DNA from: Sphingomonadaceae bacterium PASS1
GTDB lineage: Bacteria; Pseudomonadota; Alphaproteobacteria; Sphingomonadales; Sphingomonadaceae
Assembly: GCA_002255985.1 (NCBI GenBank)
Contig: NKIR01000010.1
Coordinates: 1-64,000 of the forward strand
Direction: 5' to 3'
Length of the DNA stretch: 64,000 bases
Under the pieces are notes generated by a model. It searched no databases, was not told where the DNA came from, and saw only the letters and a list, made by a program, of their open reading frames with translations. Numbering within the stretch: the stretch's first letter is position 1; every line of letters starts with the position of its first letter. Of the stretch, positions 29,768 through 38,875 are shown piece by piece. Position numbers and translations under genes: made by a program.

Positions 29768-29810
29768 TCGAAGGACGCAATCGGTCCGTCTTTTCTGAGA
29801 CCAACGCGAT

Positions 29811-30263
29811 CTAAATCAGGTCAAGGCTTGCGCGGTCGGGTTCGATAAAGCCCCGCCGCGCGTGCACCGAAAACAGCCGCTCCTTCGAATAAAACCGAAG
29901 CGGCAGGTCCCGGCGTCCCCGGCTGGAAAGTAATAGCGCGTTCACGGCCTCATGCAACGGCAGATCCATCCCAACCTCTGCCAGATGTGCCTTCACACCT
30001 GCGATATACACTTGCGTAATCGTCTCATGATAGCCTTGCGTATCATCGTTCACACCGCCAACGGCTTCGTTGTAAGCCGAAATGATGGCGGACAGTTCAC
30101 GCTCAATCGCTATATCCGGCTGGTTACGCACCAGCCAAGTACATGCCGCCAGATGCGCTTCGTGCGTCCAATACGCGCGCGGTAAGGTCCGCGCAAGCAA
30201 GCCTTCGCCGATCGCGATGATTGCGGCGTCATCTTCAAACAAGCGAATAGAATCTTCAGACAT
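29811..30263 (-). CDS. conserved protein of unknown function with paired His motifs
   Basis: A 150-aa soluble helical protein that I cannot assign to a characterised family. Notable polar motifs are YWTHEAHLA near residue 31 and GYHETIT near residue 78, which place three to four histidines and two glutamates where a helical metal site could sit. The C-terminal RFYSKERLFSVHARRGFIEPD segment looks conserved in style. It is 39 nt downstream of pckA on the same strand. A metal-dependent enzyme is only a suggestion. Confidence 0.65.
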   Translation of the reverse strand: MSEDSIRLFEDDAAIIAIGEGLLARTLPRAYWTHEAHLAACTWLVRNQPDIAIERELSAIISAYNEAVGGVNDDTQGYHETITQVYIAGVKAHLAEVGMDLPLHEAVNALLLSSRGRRDLPLRFYSKERLFSVHARRGFIEPDRASLDLI

Positions 30264-30302
30264 AATCGGACCTCCTGCGCTGTCCGATGATGTCCGGACG
30301 GG

Positions 30303-31904
30303 TTAAGCGACCTTTGGTGCCGACTGCCGTACACCTTCATCAACATGATCCGCAAATTGCGCGAAGTTGTCGATGAACTGCTGAACAAGTCCGCGCGCCG
30401 TCACATCATATTCCGCCTTGTCCGCCCAAGCTTCGCGCGGATCGAGGATGCCGCTGTCGACACCGGGAACTGCGACGGGGAATTCAAAACCAAAATTCTG
30501 ATCCTTACGGAACTCTGCATTATTCAGGCTTCCATCAAGCGCAGCGTTGAGCAATGCCCGTGTGGCCTTGATCGGCATACGGCTGATGCCGGGCATCGTT
30601 GCTTTGCCGCCCGTCCAGCCGGTGTTGACCAACCAGCATTGTACCGCACCCTTGGCGATCCGGTCTTTCAGCAAATTGCCATAGATGCTTGGGTGACGCG
30701 GCATGAATGGCGCGCCAAAGCAGGTGGAGAATGTTGCTTCAGGCTCGGTCACGCCGATTTCCGTACCAGCGACACGAGCCGTGTAACCCGACAGGAAGTG
30801 GTACATAGCCTGATCCGGCGTCAGGCGCGCGATCGGAGGCAAAACGCCGTAAGCGTCGGCGGTCAGGAAGATGATCGTCTTGGGAACTGGGCCCATATTC
30901 TTTTCAGATGTGTTCGGAATGAACTCAATCGGATACGAACCACGGCTGTTTTCCGCGAGGCTATTGTCGTCGAAATCCAGTTCACGTGTTTCTGAATCGA
31001 TGACGACATTTTCAAGCACCGTTCCAAACCGCTTTGTCGTGGCAAAGATTTCCGGCTCGGCTTCTTCCGAGAGGCGAATCATTTTTGCGTAGCAACCGCC
31101 TTCAAAGTTAAACACCGCAGTGTCCGACCAGCCATGTTCATCATCGCCGATCAGTGTGCGGCTTGCATCTGCCGACAAAGTCGTCTTGCCGGTGCCTGAA
31201 AGGCCAAAGAATACCGCGGTGTCGCCATCCGGGCCGATATTGGCGGAGCAATGCATCGGCATCACGCCCTTCACCGGCAACAGATAATTGAGGATGCCGA
31301 AAACCGACTTCTTCATTTCACCGGCATAAGCAGTGCCACCGATCAGAATGAGCTTTTCGGTGAAGTTCACGGCGATAACAGTCTCGCTGCGGCAGCCATG
31401 ACGCGCAGGGTCTGCGCGGAAGCTTGGCAAATCGATAATGGTATATTCCGGCACAAAGCTGGTCAGCTCTTCCTGCGTCGGGCGCACAAGCAAGGTGCGG
31501 ATGAACAGATTGTGCCATGCAAATTCGTTAATCACGCGCACATTAACGCGGTGCTCTGGCTGCGAACCACCGAACAGGTCAGCGACGTACAATTTGCCCT
31601 AGCCACCAAGCGCGGCAATGAAATCTTCTTTCAGCGCAGCAAAATGCGCAGGGTCCATCGGGACGTTAGTTTTACCCCACCAAATGCTGTTTTCGGTTTC
31701 GGCGTCACGCACAATAAACTTGTCTTTGGCAGAGCGCCCCGTGTGCGCACCCGTCTTAACCACGAGAGGACCGTTTTTAGCCAAGATGCCTTCATCATTC
31801 GCCAGCGCGGCTTCGACGAGCGGTGCCGTGCCGAGGTTGCAATGCAACTCAGCCTGCGTTTCAAAACCTTGTTGCGAAAGCGAGATATTTAAAGGTGTCG
31901 ACAT
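30303..31904 (-). pseudogene. pckA: phosphoenolpyruvate carboxykinase (ATP), interrupted by an in-frame TAG
   Basis: PckA converts oxaloacetate and ATP to PEP and CO2, the entry to gluconeogenesis. The frame from the ATG at 31904 to the stop at 30303 is 534 codons, the normal family length, but codon 102 is TAG (31599-31601). The reading frame continues unbroken on both sides: [19 protein letters not shown]. The first part holds KTGAHTGRSAKDKF and the second the P-loop [13 protein letters not shown], so neither fragment alone is a full enzyme. No indel or decay is visible, so this is one substitution from intact (for example AAG, GAG or CAG to TAG), or a sequencing error. Internal restart at the TTG at 31592 would lack the substrate Arg. 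Confidence 0.85.
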
Positions 31905-31935
31905 TGGCTACTCCGGCAAAAGTTGCGAATCTAGG

Positions 31936-31947
31936 GCATACGTATGC
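31936..31947. promoter_or_regulatory. 12-bp perfect palindrome upstream of pckA
   Basis: GCATACGTATGC is perfectly self-complementary and lies 32 nt upstream of the pckA start codon in the pckA/chvI intergenic region, a position suited to an operator overlapping the pckA promoter. No regulator is identified. Confidence 0.4.
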
Positions 31948-31998
31948 ACTGTAAAGCTGGAGCCGGTAGACGATGCGCGCGACAAGGTCAAATCGGGT

Positions 31999-32014
31999 TC
32001 ACAAATTGTCACAA
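31999..32014 (+). promoter_or_regulatory. candidate tandem half-sites for an OmpR-family regulator upstream of chvI
   Basis: TCACAA-ATTG-TCACAA gives two identical hexamers 10 nt apart, one helical turn, as OmpR/PhoB-type response regulators bind. It lies 80 nt upstream of the chvI start and within the divergent spacer shared with pckA. Autoregulation by ChvI is an inference. Confidence 0.35.
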
Positions 32015-32093
32015 TATCCACCGGCACAATCAACGGCCAGCGCGGAGAGAGCAAGTGATTGAACCTGAGGCTCTGCATCCCTATAGTCTTCCA

Positions 32094-32801
32094 ATGAGAG
32101 CAACCATCGCCCTGGTCGACGACGACCGCAACATTTTGACCTCTGTGTCCATAGCCATGCAAGCGGAGGGCTATGTCACCCGGATTTATTCGGACGGCGA
32201 AACCGCGTTGAAGGCCATGCTCGAAAACCCTGCAGATCTTGGCATTTTCGATATCAAAATGCCGCGCATGGATGGCCTCGAATTGCTCCGGCGGTTGCGG
32301 GAAAAGAGCGATATGCCGGTCATCTTTCTGACATCAAAAGATGAAGAGCTGGATGAAGCACTTGGCCTTGCCATGGGTGCCGACGATTATATCACGAAAC
32401 CTTTTTCCCAGCGCCTGTTGGTGGCCCGCGTAAAGGCCATTTTGCGTCGTGCGACTTATGATCGCGGCGTGAGCAGCGGCGACACAGAACCTGAGCTTGA
32501 GCCTATGGTGCGCGGAAAATTGCAAATGGACCCAGCGCGGCACCATGTGAAATGGGATGGAAAACCACTTACGCTAACGGTGACCGAGTTCATGATATTG
32601 GAAGCACTCGCCAATCGGCCGGGCGTCGTGCGTACACGCGACCAGCTCATGGATGCCGCATATCAGGATGACGTGTACGTGGACGACCGCACCATCGACA
32701 GCCACATCAAACGGCTACGGCGCAAGTTTCGTGAAGTCGATGCTGAGTTTGCAGCCATAGATACGCTGTACGGTGCAGGATATCGCTTTGCAGACAGCTG
32801 A
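32094..32801 (+). CDS. chvI: ChvI-type response regulator (OmpR family)
   Basis: ChvI (235 aa) is the DNA-binding partner of the ChvG kinase, an envelope/acid-stress system of alphaproteobacteria. The receiver domain (1 to about 120) has the acidic pair in VDDD, phospho-acceptor Asp in [10 protein letters not shown], Thr in FLTSKDEE and Lys in YITKPFS. The C-terminal winged helix (about 135-235) ends with [16 protein letters not shown]. The ATG at 32094 ([11 protein letters not shown]) is chosen because it begins directly at the receiver strand. It is divergent from pckA and heads a seven-gene run of overlapping cistrons. Confidence 0.93.
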   Translation: MRATIALVDDDRNILTSVSIAMQAEGYVTRIYSDGETALKAMLENPADLGIFDIKMPRMDGLELLRRLREKSDMPVIFLTSKDEELDEALGLAMGADDYITKPFSQRLLVARVKAILRRATYDRGVSSGDTEPELEPMVRGKLQMDPARHHVKWDGKPLTLTVTEFMILEALANRPGVVRTRDQLMDAAYQDDVYVDDRTIDSHIKRLRRKFREVDAEFAAIDTLYGAGYRFADS

Positions 32802-34350
32802 GCCCGCTTATCTTCAGCTGGGATGGAGCCGGGGGCTATCGCTGACCGCGCGCATCCTTGCTGTAAATCTCTTTGTTTTGGCGCTGCTGGGAGCGGGGTT
32901 GTTTTTCCTCGACAGCTACCGTGTGCGGCTGATTGCGGAACGCGAAGACGCTGCGCGACTTCAAGCGACGTTCCTCGCCGAAAGCCTGTCGTTGGTCGCG
33001 CCCGAAAAACGCGCCGCTTACATCTACCAATTTGGCCAAGAGCATGAATCGCGGGTACGCGTGTACGCGCAAAATGGAGCAAAAATCCTAGACAGCTTTG
33101 CCGGCCATCCGGCAGCATATGTGTTCCGCGACCCAGCGAAGGAACCAATACGCAAAGTCATCGCACGGGGCATTGATAAGATATTCGACTTTTTGGTGGG
33201 TGCGGCCGTGTTGCGGCCATTTGTGGAACCGCCCGTGGATACGGCTGACGCTTGGAAAGAAGTCATAACGTCAAAGCCAGCTGACGTAGCGTCCACGGTA
33301 GCTTTCGCCCCTGACCTCACACATGTTATCAGCGCCGGTTCGCGGTCGCGCGATGGCCGGTTTGCGGTTCTGACAACATCCAATGAACGCGATATTCGCC
33401 TGTTTGTGCGGGCTGAACGATTCAATGTCGGGATGTTTTTTGTCATCGCGCTTGGCATTGGCATATTGCTATCGATGTTTCTCGCCCGAACCATTGTTCG
33501 TCCGCTTCGGCATCTGTCGCGCGCCGCGGTAAAGGTACGGCTTGGTCGCGCTCAGGAAGTCACTGTTCCGCGCCTGCCCTCGCGCCGTGATGAAATCGGC
33601 ATGCTTGCGCGCGCACTATCCGACATGAGCATTGCCCTTCGGCAACGTATAGACGCGACAGAAGCATTTGCAGCGGATGTCGCGCATGAGATCAAAAACC
33701 CGCTGGCTTCGTTGCGGTCGGCACTTGACGGTGCAGAGCGTATTCAAGACCCGGCGCTGCGCAAGCAGCTTATGGATGTCGCAAAAGCCGATGTGCAGCG
33801 GATGGACCGTTTGATTAGCGATATATCAGACGCAAGCCGCGTGGATTCGCAACTGGCAAAGGCAAAGTTCGAACCCATCGACTTGGGTGATATGATTGAA
33901 CAATTGCTTCAGGCGCGCGACGACCGTGGCAGCGACAAGGATGTAAACATCGCCTTCGCACGGCCACGGCGGACAATCGCAACGGTCATGGGTGAAGATG
34001 TACGCCTCGAACGCATGCTGACCAATCTGATCGACAACGCGGTGTCCTTTTCGCCTTCGGGCGCAGTGGTAGAAATATCGGCTACCCTGGCCGACGAGGA
34101 AGTAATTATTCGCATCAGCGATGAAGGACCCGGCGTTCCTCCGCAAGAACGGGAAGCCATCTTCCGCCGGTTTCACAGTGAACGCCCATCAACCGAGAAT
34201 TTCGGCAAACATAGCGGGCTGGGGCTGGCCATCGCGCGCACAATTGTTGAAGGGCACCATGGCCGCATCAATGTGCGCGACCGCGTCGATGGCAAAGGCG
34301 GGGCCTGTTTTGAAATCGCCCTTCCCTGTGCAGCGGTGGCGACCCTCTAA
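32788..34350 (+). CDS. chvG: ChvG-type sensor histidine kinase
   Basis: ChvG (520 aa from the TTG at 32788, which has GCAGGA 6 nt upstream; a GTG at 32773 is the alternative) overlaps the 3' end of chvI. Two membrane helices (about 20-40 and about 215-235) bound a periplasmic sensor domain with the stimulator-like region typical of ChvG. A HAMP domain follows ([14 protein letters not shown]). The H box is [15 protein letters not shown], the N box [11 protein letters not shown], and the G boxes SDEGPGVP and HSGLGLAIA. All kinase residues are intact. Confidence 0.93.
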   Translation: MQTAEPAYLQLGWSRGLSLTARILAVNLFVLALLGAGLFFLDSYRVRLIAEREDAARLQATFLAESLSLVAPEKRAAYIYQFGQEHESRVRVYAQNGAKILDSFAGHPAAYVFRDPAKEPIRKVIARGIDKIFDFLVGAAVLRPFVEPPVDTADAWKEVITSKPADVASTVAFAPDLTHVISAGSRSRDGRFAVLTTSNERDIRLFVRAERFNVGMFFVIALGIGILLSMFLARTIVRPLRHLSRAAVKVRLGRAQEVTVPRLPSRRDEIGMLARALSDMSIALRQRIDATEAFAADVAHEIKNPLASLRSALDGAERIQDPALRKQLMDVAKADVQRMDRLISDISDASRVDSQLAKAKFEPIDLGDMIEQLLQARDDRGSDKDVNIAFARPRRTIATVMGEDVRLERMLTNLIDNAVSFSPSGAVVEISATLADEEVIIRISDEGPGVPPQEREAIFRRFHSERPSTENFGKHSGLGLAIARTIVEGHHGRINVRDRVDGKGGACFEIALPCAAVATL

Positions 34351-34823
34351 TGCAACCGATGATCCATGGCACAGCGATATCCATCGGTGGATATGCTGTA
34401 CTGATTATGGGCGGATCGGGTAGCGGCAAGTCCGATCTCGCGCTCCGGCTGATCGATCGCGGCGCTATTTTGATCAGCGATGATGTCGTCTTTTTGGAGA
34501 CCCTTGAGAACGCCCCAATACTTACCGTCGCCTCTAATATCGCAGGAAAGATTGAGGTGCGTGGCGTCGGCATCTCTAATGTCGATTTCATAGCTTCTGC
34601 GCCGCTTCGCCTGGTGGTGGAGTTAGTAGATTCAACAGACAGATTACCTGAAGACGTTGCACGCACCATCATTGGTGATTACTTCGTCCCCTTGTCCAAG
34701 CTCAATCCATTTGAACAAAGCAGCGCAATCAAGGTCGAATATGCGTTGCGGGCAGTTCTCGACAGTGGCGTTCGGCCAGAATTTGTGTCCGCTAGTATTG
34801 TAAAAGAAAGCTTGCTATCGTGA
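34350..34823 (+). CDS. hprK: HPr kinase/phosphorylase, short alphaproteobacterial form
   Basis: HprK (157 aa) is the catalytic domain only, without the N-terminal domain of the Gram-positive enzyme, as is usual in alphaproteobacteria. The P-loop GGSGSGKSDLALRL is near residue 22, ISDDVVFLE follows with the catalytic Asp, and KIEVRGVGI is the HprK signature. It phosphorylates HPr on the regulatory Ser. Start overlaps the chvG stop by one base (TAATG). It is followed by rapZ with a 4-nt overlap. Confidence 0.92.
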   Translation: MQPMIHGTAISIGGYAVLIMGGSGSGKSDLALRLIDRGAILISDDVVFLETLENAPILTVASNIAGKIEVRGVGISNVDFIASAPLRLVVELVDSTDRLPEDVARTIIGDYFVPLSKLNPFEQSSAIKVEYALRAVLDSGVRPEFVSASIVKESLLS

Positions 34824-35785
34824 ACGCCAAAACAGCTTCTATCCCGCAAACAATATTGATTGTGACGGGCGTTTCTGGCGCAGGCAAAACCACAGTTCTT
34901 AAGGCGCTTGAAGACTTAGGTTGGGAGGCCGTCGACAATTTTCCTATCCGACTTGCCAGCCAGTTACTTGAAATACCCGTCACCGGTCGTCAGGCGAGCC
35001 CCGATATCCCGATAGCCCTTGGCTTTGATAGCCGAACCCGGGGCTTTGACGCCGAAACGCTTATTCAGCAGATCAAGCAGCTGCAGAACCAGCCCAACCT
35101 GACCATAAGGACCCTGTTTCTCGACTGCGCAGGCATTGAAATTGAACGCCGTTATGCGGAGACGCGTCGCCGTCATCCCGCGGCACCTGACCGCCCCGCC
35201 ATGGACGGCATCGCAATTGAACGGACGCTAATGGAGCCATTTCGCCGCTGGGCGGAGACGGTAATCGATACCAGCAAGCTGTCTGCACATGACCTGCAAC
35301 AGGCGATACGCGAGCGGTTCAACAACGAAACATCGCCACATTCCGTCATCACCATAACCAGCTTTGGCTATTCACGCGGCATCCCCCACAATGCCGATCT
35401 GGTTTTTGACCTGCGTTTCCTGCGCAATCCGCATTGGGACAATACACTTCGGCCGCTTACGGGGTTGGATGAAGGTGTATCGCATTATGTCGAAGCTGAC
35501 CCGGCCTATGACGCGGCGATGGAAAAAATACGCGACTTGCTCCGCTATCTTTTACCGCTCTACGACGCGCAAGGTAAGGCTTATGTAAACATAGCCTTTG
35601 GCTGCACCGGCGGGCGTCACAGATCGGTCCATGTCGCCGAACAATTTGGGCGTTGGTTGCGCGAAGATGGCTTTGCCCCCGCAGTTAACCATCGCAATCT
35701 GACCTCAAGACCGATTGACGCAATTGAGGAGCCTGCTAACGGCGCAAATAAGAATACCGCACCACAGGGTAACGACATCACATGA
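34820..35785 (+). CDS. rapZ: RNase adapter protein / nucleotide-binding protein RapZ
   Basis: This 321-aa RapZ/YvcJ family P-loop protein has GVSGAGKTTVLKALEDLGWE at the N-terminus, FDSRTRGFD in the middle, and a conserved C-terminal FGCTGGRHRSVHVAE motif. In E. coli RapZ guides RNase E to a small RNA controlling amino-sugar synthesis. In alphaproteobacteria its location in the PTS regulatory operon is conserved but its role is less clear. The GTG start overlaps hprK as GTGA. A non-conserved 20-residue tail ends the protein. Confidence 0.92.
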   Translation: MNAKTASIPQTILIVTGVSGAGKTTVLKALEDLGWEAVDNFPIRLASQLLEIPVTGRQASPDIPIALGFDSRTRGFDAETLIQQIKQLQNQPNLTIRTLFLDCAGIEIERRYAETRRRHPAAPDRPAMDGIAIERTLMEPFRRWAETVIDTSKLSAHDLQQAIRERFNNETSPHSVITITSFGYSRGIPHNADLVFDLRFLRNPHWDNTLRPLTGLDEGVSHYVEADPAYDAAMEKIRDLLRYLLPLYDAQGKAYVNIAFGCTGGRHRSVHVAEQFGRWLREDGFAPAVNHRNLTSRPIDAIEEPANGANKNTAPQGNDIT

Positions 35786-36186
35786 TCGGTTTGATTTTAG
35801 TCACACATGGCAAGCTTGCCGCCGAATTTCTCGTCGCGCTAGAGCATGTTGTTGGCCCCCAAAAAGACATCGCCACCATTTGCATTGGTCCGCATGATGA
35901 CATGGAGGCCCGCCGTAATGAAATAGCAGCGGCTATTAAGCAGGTTGATTCAGGAAAAGGCGCGATAATCCTCTCCGATCTTTTTGGCGGAACGCCCTCC
36001 AATCTGGCCATTTCGCTGCTGGAGACCGGTCGGGTGGAAGTCATCGCTGGCGTAAACCTGCCCATGCTGATCCGCCTCGACAGCGCCCGCAAAAACCTGG
36101 ATGTGAAAGAGGCTGTCGCCGCAGCGCGCGAAGCGGGCCGAAAATATATCAGCGTAGCTTCGGAAGTGCTCGAGGCGTCGAAATGA
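35782..36186 (+). CDS. PTS EIIA component, mannose/fructose class
   Basis: A 134-aa EIIA-Man domain: the phosphorylated His is in VTHGKLAAEF (His9), and the LFGGTPSNLA and GVNLPMLIRL motifs are intact. No EIIB, EIIC or EIID permease is in the window, so it probably serves regulation (as in the nitrogen/carbon regulatory PTS) rather than uptake. Overlaps rapZ and HPr by 4 nt each. Confidence 0.92.
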   Translation: MIGLILVTHGKLAAEFLVALEHVVGPQKDIATICIGPHDDMEARRNEIAAAIKQVDSGKGAIILSDLFGGTPSNLAISLLETGRVEVIAGVNLPMLIRLDSARKNLDVKEAVAAAREAGRKYISVASEVLEASK

Positions 36187-36461
36187 CACGCCTCAGCCGG
36201 TCAGCAACAATCGTAAATCTGAAAGGGCTGCATGCCCGCGCCAGTGCAAAATTTGTCACCTTTGTAAGCCGGTTGCCGGAAGGCATTAAGGTTGAAGTTG
36301 AAAAAGACGGTCAGCTAGTCACGGGCACATCCATCATGGGCCTGATGATGCTAGGTGCGGCAAAAGGCAGTGAAATTACCATTCATGTCGAAGGCGACAA
36401 GGCAGATCTCGCCATTGAAAAACTCATCGGGCTGGTTGTCGACGGCTTTGGCGAAGACTGA
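36183..36461 (+). CDS. ptsH: phosphocarrier protein HPr
   Basis: This 92-aa HPr has the EI-phosphorylated His in NLKGLHARASAKFV and the HprK-target Ser in GTSIMGLMML, both present, so it can be phosphorylated at two sites. With hprK, EIIA and chvGI in one overlapping operon it links carbon or energy state to envelope signalling. No ptsI (enzyme I) is in the window. Confidence 0.94.
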   Translation: MTRLSRSATIVNLKGLHARASAKFVTFVSRLPEGIKVEVEKDGQLVTGTSIMGLMMLGAAKGSEITIHVEGDKADLAIEKLIGLVVDGFGED

Positions 36462-37273
36462 TGCGCCGTGAGATTACCGGATTTTCCAATCCACTTCTGA
36501 AGGAAATCCGCGGACTGCGGGAAAAGAAATTGCGGAAACGTGCCGGGCTGTTTCTAGCCGAGGGCCTCCGCATTATGACGGAAGCCCGCGAAGCTGGTTT
36601 TCTCCCCGAAATGTTGTTTCGGGTCAAAGATCGGCAAGTCCACGCGCTCGAAATCGCGCTTGAGGACGAGGTTCTACGCAATGGCGGGGACGTCATTGAA
36701 ACCAGCGCCGACATCATGGCGAAGCTGTCAGGCAAAGATAACGCACAGGCGGTCGTTGGTGTCTATCGTGACCATGGCACGGCGCTTGCCAATATAGAGC
36801 GCGCGACCGCGCCGATCTGGCTCCTGGCGCAAGCGATGCGCGACCCGGGCAATTTGGGGACAATGTTGCGGACGGGGGATGCTGTCGGCGCCGGCGGGCT
36901 TATCCTCATTGATGACTGCACCGACCCGTTTTCGGTTGAATCTGTTCGCGCGAGCATGGGCGCGATTTTCACGCAAAAAATCGTTCAGTGTCGATGGGAC
37001 GAATTTATAACTTGGTTGCGCGCGGGCGATGGTCAGCTGGTCGGGACAAGTCTGCAAACCGACACAGACTATCAAGCGGCGTGCTACACCAGCCCATGTT
37101 TCATCCTCACGGGCAATGAAGCGCAGGGTCTACCCGACGATTATGAAGGTCAGTGCGATTTGCTGGTCAAAATGCCGATGCATGGCAAGGCCGACAGCTT
37201 AAACGCCGCGGTAGCCACAGCGGTCATGGCGTATGAAGTGCTGAACCAGTTTCGCCGTCCAGCGCGCGGCTGA
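36461..37273 (+). CDS. TrmH/SpoU family RNA methyltransferase
   Basis: This 270-aa SpoU-class 2'-O-ribose methyltransferase has an N-terminal substrate-binding domain (LREKKLRKRAGLFLAEGLRIM), then the three trefoil-knot motifs: QAMRDPGNLGTMLRTGDAVG, FILTGNEAQGLP and MPMHGKADSLNAAVATAVMAYE. It is close to RlmB-like 23S rRNA enzymes; the target is unassigned. The first base overlaps the HPr stop, so it ends the chvI operon. Confidence 0.9.
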   Translation: MRREITGFSNPLLKEIRGLREKKLRKRAGLFLAEGLRIMTEAREAGFLPEMLFRVKDRQVHALEIALEDEVLRNGGDVIETSADIMAKLSGKDNAQAVVGVYRDHGTALANIERATAPIWLLAQAMRDPGNLGTMLRTGDAVGAGGLILIDDCTDPFSVESVRASMGAIFTQKIVQCRWDEFITWLRAGDGQLVGTSLQTDTDYQAACYTSPCFILTGNEAQGLPDDYEGQCDLLVKMPMHGKADSLNAAVATAVMAYEVLNQFRRPARG

Positions 37274-37288
37274 GGCACGCCGGAGCGA

Positions 37289-38626
37289 TTACTCCGCCGC
37301 TTCGCGTCCGTCAGCAATTTGCGCGTTGCCCTCATCATCACCATAACGCGGCAGCGCTTCAACCGACGGGACATCTTCCAATTCGCGCTTGCCGGTTTCG
37401 ATATTGAGGTCGGCAAACTTCCGACCCGTCGACATAACGTTGCGTTCAAAACTGCCCACGAACTTATTATAATTATTCACCGCCGAGGACAGCCCACTGC
37501 CCACCGATTTCAGATGCTGAGCGGCAACAGCAATGCGGTCGTACATCTCCTTGCCAAGCGCGCCAATCTGCTTGGCTTCGCGCGCGAGGCCCTCTTGCCG
37601 CCACACGCTGGCAACGGTCCGCGCAATCGCAACCAGATTGGTCGGCGTCGCCAACAACACCTTCTTATCAAAGGCAAAGTCCCACAATTGCGGTTCATGT
37701 TCGAGCGCAGCGGCCAGAAAATGTTCGCCCGGGACAAACATAATCACATAATCGGGCGCGTCTTCAAACTGGTCCCAATAGGCTTTGCGCGAAAGACCAT
37801 CGATATGGTTTTTCATCGACTGTGTGTGCCGCGTCATTGCAACTCCGCGGACGTCGTCATCCACCGAAGCAAAAGCGTCTTGATAATCGTTCAAAGACAC
37901 CTTGGCGTCGATAACCAGCGTCCGTCCGCCCGGGACATGAATGATCGCGTCAGGCCGCAAGCGAAGGCCATCCCCTGCATCAATGCTGGTTTCGAGGTCA
38001 AAATCGACATGTTCAGTTAAGCCGCAGCTTTCCAAAACATTCTTCAACTGCTGCTCGCCCCAGCGGCCCCGCGCTTTAGGGGCATTGCGCAAGGAGTTCA
38101 TCAGGCCAGAGGCAACGTTGGAAACACGCTCCTGCCCAAGGCGCATTTCGCCAATCAATCCCTTCAGATCGCCATATGCTTCGGTGCGGTCTTTCTCAAT
38201 TTTGCCGACTTGCTCTTCATAAGCTTTCAGCTTGTCGCCAACCGGCCCCAAAAGCTGCTTCAGCCGCTCTTCATTCTTTTCACCGGCCTGATGAAAGCGT
38301 TCATCGGCGCGTTGAAGAAACGCCGCTTGCGCCTCGCCCAACAGTTTTTGGCCAATCTCGCCAAACTGCGCCGACAAGGTTTCTTTTGCCTGACCCAGTG
38401 CGGCGATCTGCTCGTCAAAGCCGCGTTCACGCTCTTGTAGGCTTGTTTCCAGACGCGCCAAACGGTCCTTTGCACTGTCGCGCTCGACCACGACCTGATC
38501 AAGCATAGAACGTAGTTGCACGGTGGCCTCCAGCCCTGCCCGGCTTTCACGCCCGCCGGCAAACCAGCCGAGGACAAGCCCGACGAGCAAGGCACCAACG
38601 ACGAGGGCTATACTCATAATTTCCAT
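37289..38626 (-). CDS. rmuC: DNA recombination protein RmuC
   Basis: This 445-aa RmuC family protein has an N-terminal membrane helix (about 3-22, GALLVGLVLGWFAGG), a long coiled coil (about 30-165) and a C-terminal PD-(D/E)XK-like nuclease domain with RWGEQQLKNVLE, RPDAIIHVPGG and VIDAKVSLNDY. It limits inversions between repeats in E. coli. The ATG at 38626 follows GGAAA and begins right at the membrane helix. Confidence 0.92.
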   Translation of the reverse strand: MEIMSIALVVGALLVGLVLGWFAGGRESRAGLEATVQLRSMLDQVVVERDSAKDRLARLETSLQERERGFDEQIAALGQAKETLSAQFGEIGQKLLGEAQAAFLQRADERFHQAGEKNEERLKQLLGPVGDKLKAYEEQVGKIEKDRTEAYGDLKGLIGEMRLGQERVSNVASGLMNSLRNAPKARGRWGEQQLKNVLESCGLTEHVDFDLETSIDAGDGLRLRPDAIIHVPGGRTLVIDAKVSLNDYQDAFASVDDDVRGVAMTRHTQSMKNHIDGLSRKAYWDQFEDAPDYVIMFVPGEHFLAAALEHEPQLWDFAFDKKVLLATPTNLVAIARTVASVWRQEGLAREAKQIGALGKEMYDRIAVAAQHLKSVGSGLSSAVNNYNKFVGSFERNVMSTGRKFADLNIETGKRELEDVPSVEALPRYGDDEGNAQIADGREAAE

Positions 38627-38710
38627 ACTTGATTTCCAATGAGTGCGGTTTGTTTGAGCCACCTGTGTGGGGGCAGCAATCATGCTAACCCCCTTGTATC
38701 ATCAGGCAGC

Positions 38711-38875
38711 CTATTTCCGACCCATCAACACCAAAAATGTTGATAGATCGTTCTTCGCTTCGGCTTCGTAATGAAATGACCCGCAGGAAGAGAAAATCAG
38801 CTCGCCATAGCGGTTCAGGACATACCACCGATATGAATTTTGGCTATCCTCATGAACAACATGCAACCATGACAT
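38711..38875 (-). CDS. small DUF1508/YegP-like protein
   Basis: A 54-aa protein starting at the ATG at 38875, with a GGAGG 7 nt upstream. The pattern YRWYVLNRYGELIFSS, then YEAEAKND, resembles the single YegP/DUF1508 repeat, in which Arg-Trp and a Gly-Glu turn recur. Function unknown. Relation to DUF1508 is by eye. Confidence 0.55.
   Translation of the reverse strand: MSWLHVVHEDSQNSYRWYVLNRYGELIFSSCGSFHYEAEAKNDLSTFLVLMGRK

Noticed and set aside
31599-31601. TAG in pckA as a pyrrolysine codon or programmed recoding
   Set aside because: No pyrrolysine genes, recoding element or second internal TAG is visible, and PckA families have no pyrrolysine. Mutation or error is simpler.
35782-36461. 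EIIA and HPr as part of a sugar-uptake PTS
   Set aside because: No EIIB/C/D gene and no enzyme I in the window; gene order matches the regulatory PTS of alphaproteobacteria.
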